15,615 bases of DNA from an uncultured Campylobacter sp. (lineage in GTDB: Bacteria > Campylobacterota > Campylobacteria > Campylobacterales > Campylobacteraceae). Within the stretch, counting starts at the first letter, position 1. Each line of letters begins with the position of its first letter. The translations under genes and the position numbers were made by a program. A model generated the notes under the pieces. That model was not told where the DNA came from and ran no database searches. It saw only the letters and a list, made by a program, of their open reading frames with translations. The stretch is taken from positions 1 to 15,615 of the forward strand of contig NZ_CALKTT010000025.1 in NCBI RefSeq assembly GCF_937997535.1, written 5' to 3'. Below are positions 12,255-15,615 of this stretch, in pieces.

Positions 12255-12450
12255 ATTTTTTCCTTTTTTCCGCCCGTATTCGGGCTAAATTTAACGGCGG
12301 ATTTTAACATTATTTAGTTGAAATTCGACTTTATCTGCGCCGTTTTGCGCGGTGCGATTTTTAAAATTTCACGCCACTGAAGCTTTTGAAATTTTAAAAT
12401 TTGCGCCGCCAGCGCCTTTTAAATTTAGCAGAGAGCGGCTGCCGTTAAAT
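12255..12450 (-). promoter_or_regulatory. glnA leader and promoter region
   Basis: On the minus strand a possible -10 box TAAAAT (12301-12306) precedes a small hairpin, GCCCG-AATA-CGGGC (12272-12285), and the glnA RBS. No sigma-54 type -24/-12 element is seen. The rest of the 196-base spacer holds two AAATTTTAAAATTT-like palindromes and a weak GCAG/CTGC hairpin behind the phosphatase gene. Confidence 0.4.
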
Positions 12451-13239
12451 TTACGCCAGATTTACAAACTCACGCTCGCGGTTTTTGAAAACGGCGATCT
12501 TATCGTAGCCGAACTCGCGCGCTTTGGCATAAATTTTATCGTAGTTTAGCGCCACTTGAGCTACCGAGTGCGCGTCCGAGCTAAGCGTGATCGGCACGTC
12601 CGCATCCGCAAGCACCTCTAAAAGCGCGTCGCTTGGATAAATTTCATTTGTGGGCTTGCGAAGCCCCGCGGAGTTTAGCTCCACGACGATGCCGCTTTTT
12701 TTGATCGCGTTTATCGCGCCGCCCGCCAAAACCCTAATATCTTTTTTCGGAGTAAATTTAAAAATTTTAATCAGATCCATGTGCCCTAAAATGTCGAATT
12801 TGCCGCTTTTGCACAGCGCGCAGATCAGCGCAAAGTATTCGCGATAAATGTCGTCTATCTCGCGTCCGCTCCACTGATCTAAAAATTCCTCATTATCAAA
12901 GCCCCAGTTGTTTAAAAAATGCACCGAACCGATGAGGTAATCAACCTCGCGTGCGAAAATCCGCTCATCCATTAGCTCTCTTTTCGTCATAAAATCGACC
13001 TCGTATCCCAGCCGTACGTCGATCCGCCCGCTAAACTCATCTCGCAGATCCCTAATCATCCGCTCGTAAAGCTCCATCTGCTCGAAGCTCATTCGGTATT
13101 TTTGATCGAAGTTCATCGGCGCGTGATCCGCAAAGCCGAAAATTTCTATGCCTCGTGCGATCGCCGCTTCCAAATACTGTCGCGACTCGCCGTTAGCGTG
13201 GTTGCAAAGATAGGTGTGGTTGTGCAGATCGACCCTCAT
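12451..13239 (-). CDS. PHP-family phosphatase, histidinol-phosphatase type
   Basis: This 262-residue metal-dependent phosphoesterase of the PHP superfamily resembles HisJ-type histidinol phosphatases, which release histidinol and phosphate in histidine synthesis. All expected metal ligands are visible: DLHNHTYLCNHA (His6, His8, His14), DHA (His39), YEVD (Glu80), SVHF (His107), LGHMD (His153) and SSDAHS (Asp222, His224). Length matches the family. ATG 13239 follows AAGGAG, and a -10 like TACAAT (13269-13274) lies upstream. It diverges from the U32 gene and is read towards glnA. Its substrate cannot be fixed by sequence alone, because PHP proteins also act on other phosphoesters. Confidence 0.92.
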   Translation of the reverse strand: MRVDLHNHTYLCNHANGESRQYLEAAIARGIEIFGFADHAPMNFDQKYRMSFEQMELYERMIRDLRDEFSGRIDVRLGYEVDFMTKRELMDERIFAREVDYLIGSVHFLNNWGFDNEEFLDQWSGREIDDIYREYFALICALCKSGKFDILGHMDLIKIFKFTPKKDIRVLAGGAINAIKKSGIVVELNSAGLRKPTNEIYPSDALLEVLADADVPITLSSDAHSVAQVALNYDKIYAKAREFGYDKIAVFKNREREFVNLA

Positions 13240-13261
13240 CGCGTCTCCTTAAATAAAATTT

Positions 13262-13309
13262 TGGCTAAATTGTAGTAAAATCGCGCTTAAAAAATCACTA
13301 GGAATATAT
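13262..13309. promoter_or_regulatory. Divergent promoter region
   Basis: The 70-base gap between the phosphatase and U32 genes holds overlapping signals in both directions: TACAAT on the minus strand (13269-13274) and TAAAAT on the plus strand (13276-13281). The -10 boxes almost overlap, so the two promoters may compete. No -35 boxes are clear, as is normal for this group. Confidence 0.45.
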
Positions 13310-14572
13310 TTGAAAAAACCCGAACTCTTAGCTCCTGCTGGGAATTTAACGAAACTAAAAATCGCCCTGGCTTACGGCGCGGACGCCGTGTATGCAAGCA
13401 CCGGCTCATTTTCGCTGCGCCAGCGAAGCGCGAAGGAATTTAGCAAGGAAAGCTTCGCGCAGGGCGTCGCGTACGCGCACGAGCGCGGCAAGAAGCTCTA
13501 CGCGACCGTAAACGGCTTTGCGACCAACGGCCAGCTAGGAAACATCGAAAGGCATTTGGAATTTCTTCGCGATCTGCGCGTGGATGGAATTTTAATCGCC
13601 ACTTTGGGCGTCGCAAGCCTCGCGCGAGCCGTAGCTCCCGAAATCCCGATCCACGTCTCTACCCAAGCTAACGTGCTAAATTATCTGGATGCGCAGGTTT
13701 GGGCGGAGCTGGGCGCCGTTCGCATCGTCGCGGCGCGGGAGATGACGCTCAAAGACGCCGTGGAGATTAAAGATAAAATTCCAAACCTCGAGATCGAAAT
13801 TTTCGTGCACGGCTCGATGTGTTTCGCATACAGCGGGCGCTGTCTTGTTAGCGCGGTGCAAAGCGGACGCTTCAGCAACCGCGGAAGCTGCGCGAACGAC
13901 TGTAGATTTAACTACGAGCTTTACGCGAAAAATCCCGAAACCAGCGCGCTTTTCCGCTTGCAAGAGCGCGAAGGGGAGGGCACTTTCGTAATGAACGCGA
14001 AGGATCTTAGCCTCATTTCGCACGTGCAAAAGATCATGCAAACGGGCGCGATCGACAGCTTCAAAATCGAAGGGCGCACTAAGAGCGAATACTACGTCGC
14101 GTGCGCTACAAATGCCTACCGCGCGGCGATCGACGATGCCGCGGGCGATAAATTTGAGGCCGGCGTTTACGAGCGCGAGATCGCGACGCTTAAAAACCGC
14201 GGCTTTAGCGACGGATATTTGATAAAGCGCCCATACGAGCGAGAGGATACGCAAAATTTAGACCGCAGCATCGAGCTTGGCACGCATCAGGTCTGCGCTA
14301 TCTCGCAAGACGGCGAGTTTATAAGCGTCAAGGATAAAATTTTGCCCGGCGAAGCGTATGAAATTTTCGCTCCGCGCGGCTTTGAAATTTGCGCTTGCGA
14401 TAATGAGATCGGCGAAATTTACGAGCTTGACGGCAAGGTCTATTTAAAATTTAAGAAGTTGCAGAGCCGCAGCGGTAAGGAATTTAGCGAGATTCACAGC
14501 GGCAATCTGAATGAGATTAAACTGCCTGCGAAGCTCGCAGAGTTTTGCTTTTTAAGAAAGGAGATAGAATGA
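13310..14572 (+). CDS. U32 peptidase family protein, TrhP/YegQ-like
   Basis: This 420-residue protein carries the U32 signature EIFVHGSMCFAYSGRCLVS (163-181) with Cys171 and Cys178, followed by CANDC (Cys194, Cys198). Those four cysteines suit an iron-sulfur cluster. The amino part (PELLAPAGNLTKLKIALAYG) and the TQANVLN block are typical. Length and layout match TrhP (YegQ), which helps hydroxylate uridine 34 of tRNAs; older names are collagenase or protease. The start is TTG 13310, behind AGGAA (13300-13304); no nearby ATG fits. Its stop overlaps the purE start by four bases (ATGA), so the two are cotranslated. Confidence 0.93.
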   Translation: MKKPELLAPAGNLTKLKIALAYGADAVYASTGSFSLRQRSAKEFSKESFAQGVAYAHERGKKLYATVNGFATNGQLGNIERHLEFLRDLRVDGILIATLGVASLARAVAPEIPIHVSTQANVLNYLDAQVWAELGAVRIVAAREMTLKDAVEIKDKIPNLEIEIFVHGSMCFAYSGRCLVSAVQSGRFSNRGSCANDCRFNYELYAKNPETSALFRLQEREGEGTFVMNAKDLSLISHVQKIMQTGAIDSFKIEGRTKSEYYVACATNAYRAAIDDAAGDKFEAGVYEREIATLKNRGFSDGYLIKRPYEREDTQNLDRSIELGTHQVCAISQDGEFISVKDKILPGEAYEIFAPRGFEICACDNEIGEIYELDGKVYLKFKKLQSRSGKEFSEIHSGNLNEIKLPAKLAEFCFLRKEIE

Positions 14573-15069
14573 AATTTGTTTCTATAATAATGGGCTCAAA
14601 GAGCGATTACGAGGTCGTTTACGAGGCGGCTAAAATTTTAAACGAATTCGGCGTAGCGTACGAGATGATCGTATCTTCGGCGCACCGAAGCCCCGCCCGC
14701 ACGGCAAAATATGTCGCGGACGCCGAGAAAAAGGGTGCGCAGGTTTTCATCTGCGCGGCGGGCATGGCGGCGCATCTTGCGGGCGCGGTCGCTGCGAATA
14801 CGACCAAGCCGGTGCTCGGCGTCCCGCTCGGCGGCAGCGCGCTTAGCGGCGTAGATGCGCTGTATTCGACCGTGCAGATGCCTGCGGGTATCCCCGTCGC
14901 GACGCTTGCGATCGGCAAGGCGGGTGCAAAAAACGCGGCGTATCTGGCGATGCAAATTTTAGCTTTAAGCGACGAGGTGCTAAGCTCGAAGCTAAAGGCG
15001 GATCGCGCCGCAAAAGCGGAGGCGCTAAAAAAGGACTCCGAGCAGATTGAAGTGCTGCTTGAGGGCTAG
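14569..15069 (+). CDS. purE: N5-carboxyaminoimidazole ribonucleotide mutase
   Basis: This 166-residue enzyme of purine synthesis moves the carboxyl group of N5-CAIR to give CAIR. Signatures are MGSKSD (8-13), SSAHRSP (36-42, with catalytic His39), AAGMAAHLAGAVAANTTKPV (63-82) and DALYSTVQMPAGIPVATLAI (96-115), all as in class I PurE. ATG 14569 is used, not an upstream in-frame TTG or CTG: it has AAAGGAG directly before it and overlaps the U32 stop in the ATGA arrangement. A carboxyl tail rich in Lys and Ala (about 140-160) is typical. No purK is in the window. Confidence 0.97.
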   Translation: MKFVSIIMGSKSDYEVVYEAAKILNEFGVAYEMIVSSAHRSPARTAKYVADAEKKGAQVFICAAGMAAHLAGAVAANTTKPVLGVPLGGSALSGVDALYSTVQMPAGIPVATLAIGKAGAKNAAYLAMQILALSDEVLSSKLKADRAAKAEALKKDSEQIEVLLEG

Positions 15070-15072
15070 GCT

Positions 15073-15573
15073 TTGAAAATTTTAAAATTGCGCGAGAGCT
15101 TTGAAATTTGCGGGCTAAAGGCTCGCACGAATAACGCGGATGAGATTAGCGGGCGAGGGGCGATCGCAAATTTGTGGGGCGAGTTTTTAAAATTTAACGC
15201 TAGCAGAAGCAGCGCTGCGAAAAGTGAAATTTACGCCGCATATTACGACTACGAAAACGGCGCACAGGGCGAATACTCCGTGCTAATAGGTACTTGCTCG
15301 AAGGAACAGCACCATAAAGAAAGCCACGACGAAGCTTGCAAATCCGCAAATCAGTGCTGTAAAAATGAGCACGATGAAACCTGCGATAAATTACGTATCG
15401 AAGCGGGCGATTACGCGGTTTTTGATTTTGCGAATGAGCCTACGAGGGCGGGCGAATACTGGGCTGAAATTTGGAAATTTTTTGAAAGCTCGAAGCTGCA
15501 AAGAGCCTTTAAAACGGACTTTGAAAAGCACTTGGAAGATAAAATTGAAATTTACATATCGATAAAAGGATAA
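15073..15573 (+). CDS. GyrI/effector-binding-domain protein with Cys/His-rich insert
   Basis: This 166-residue protein resembles stand-alone effector-binding domains of the GyrI/AraC-effector type. Visible elements are FEICGLKARTNNADEI at the start, an ANLWGEFL helix, IYAAYYDYENGAQGEYSVLIG (53-73), DYAVFDFANEP (113-123), GEYWAEIWKFFESS and a final KIEIYISIKG strand. Such proteins bind small molecules or block gyrase; the ligand here is unknown. Between the two halves (residues 75-104) lies an insert with five Cys and four His (C75, H80, H81, H85, C89, C95, C96, H100, C104), which looks metal-binding. Start is TTG 15073, four bases after the purE stop, with GAGGG upstream. It is the third gene of the operon. 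Confidence 0.75.
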   Translation: MKILKLRESFEICGLKARTNNADEISGRGAIANLWGEFLKFNASRSSAAKSEIYAAYYDYENGAQGEYSVLIGTCSKEQHHKESHDEACKSANQCCKNEHDETCDKLRIEAGDYAVFDFANEPTRAGEYWAEIWKFFESSKLQRAFKTDFEKHLEDKIEIYISIKG

Positions 15574-15575
15574 AA

Positions 15576-15615
15576 ATGACGTTTTCACAGATTATTTTGA
15601 CGCTTCAAAACTACT
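15576..15615 (+). CDS. glyQ: Glycyl-tRNA synthetase alpha subunit (5' end only)
   Basis: Only the first 13 codons are in the window: MTFSQIILTLQNY. This matches the start of GlyQ, where family members read close to 'F-Q-(I/L)ILTLQ-(Y/F)W-(K/R)QGC'. GlyQ pairs with GlyS to charge tRNA-Gly. AAAAGGA (15564-15570) precedes ATG 15576 by five bases, and the gene begins two bases after the previous stop, so it is in the same operon. In C. jejuni, purE is followed by one small gene and glyQ, the same order as here. Confidence 0.85.
   Translation, partial: MTFSQIILTLQNY

Noticed and set aside
13676..14254. Minus-strand 192-codon frame
   Set aside because: It is the shadow of the U32 gene, whose signature motifs on the plus strand are unambiguous.
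14545..14568. Upstream start for purE adding eight residues
   Set aside because: ATG 14569 directly follows AAAGGAG and yields the standard PurE start; the upstream codons belong to the U32 gene.

Overview
The window looks like a chromosomal segment of a Campylobacter from the higher-GC, oral-type group (C. gracilis, C. rectus, C. showae, C. curvus). Three things suggest this: spacers rich in AAATTTTAAAATTT-type palindromes between GC-rich genes, a glutamine synthetase whose adenylylation motif reads NLFKL as in epsilonproteobacteria, and the gene order glnA ... U32 protease, purE, small gene, glyQ, which I recall from C. jejuni. The species call is inference.

Layout. (1) 1-2129 is AT-rich and nearly gene-free, with a very high density of hairpins. 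It holds the apparent 3' end of one gene (2-94), a decayed winged-helix-like relic on the minus strand (504-638), a broken small reading frame with a good ribosome binding site (758), a GC-rich patch open on both strands (982-1221), one small gene that runs into a strong terminator (1408-1534), and five CTTAAG palindromes within 138 bp. (2) 2130-6973 is a plus-strand array of eleven small AT-rich genes. Several look like immunity proteins of polymorphic-toxin, contact-dependent or bacteriocin systems: two Imm41-like paralogues, a barstar-like protein, a MafI-like protein and a colicin-D-immunity-like protein. Three paralogous pairs are present and no toxin gene is visible, so this reads as an orphan immunity island. 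(3) 6974-7227 is the junction back to GC-rich core DNA. (4) 7228-13239 is a minus-strand core block: a PHP phosphatase, glnA, a short ComEC, a YciI protein, a MnaT-type acetyltransferase and a PIN/NYN-like protein. (5) 13310-15615 is a plus-strand core operon: a U32 peptidase family protein, purE, a GyrI-like effector-binding protein with an unusual Cys/His-rich insert, and the first 13 codons of glyQ.

How the parts fit. The core genes are housekeeping: nitrogen assimilation, purine synthesis, tRNA charging, tRNA modification and DNA uptake. The island is accessory and would make sense as defence against toxins delivered by related neighbours. The upstream hairpin-rich tract may be a graveyard left by turnover at this locus, or it may carry structured RNAs. 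Family names for the island genes come from recognising sequence motifs by eye and have not been tested by database search.
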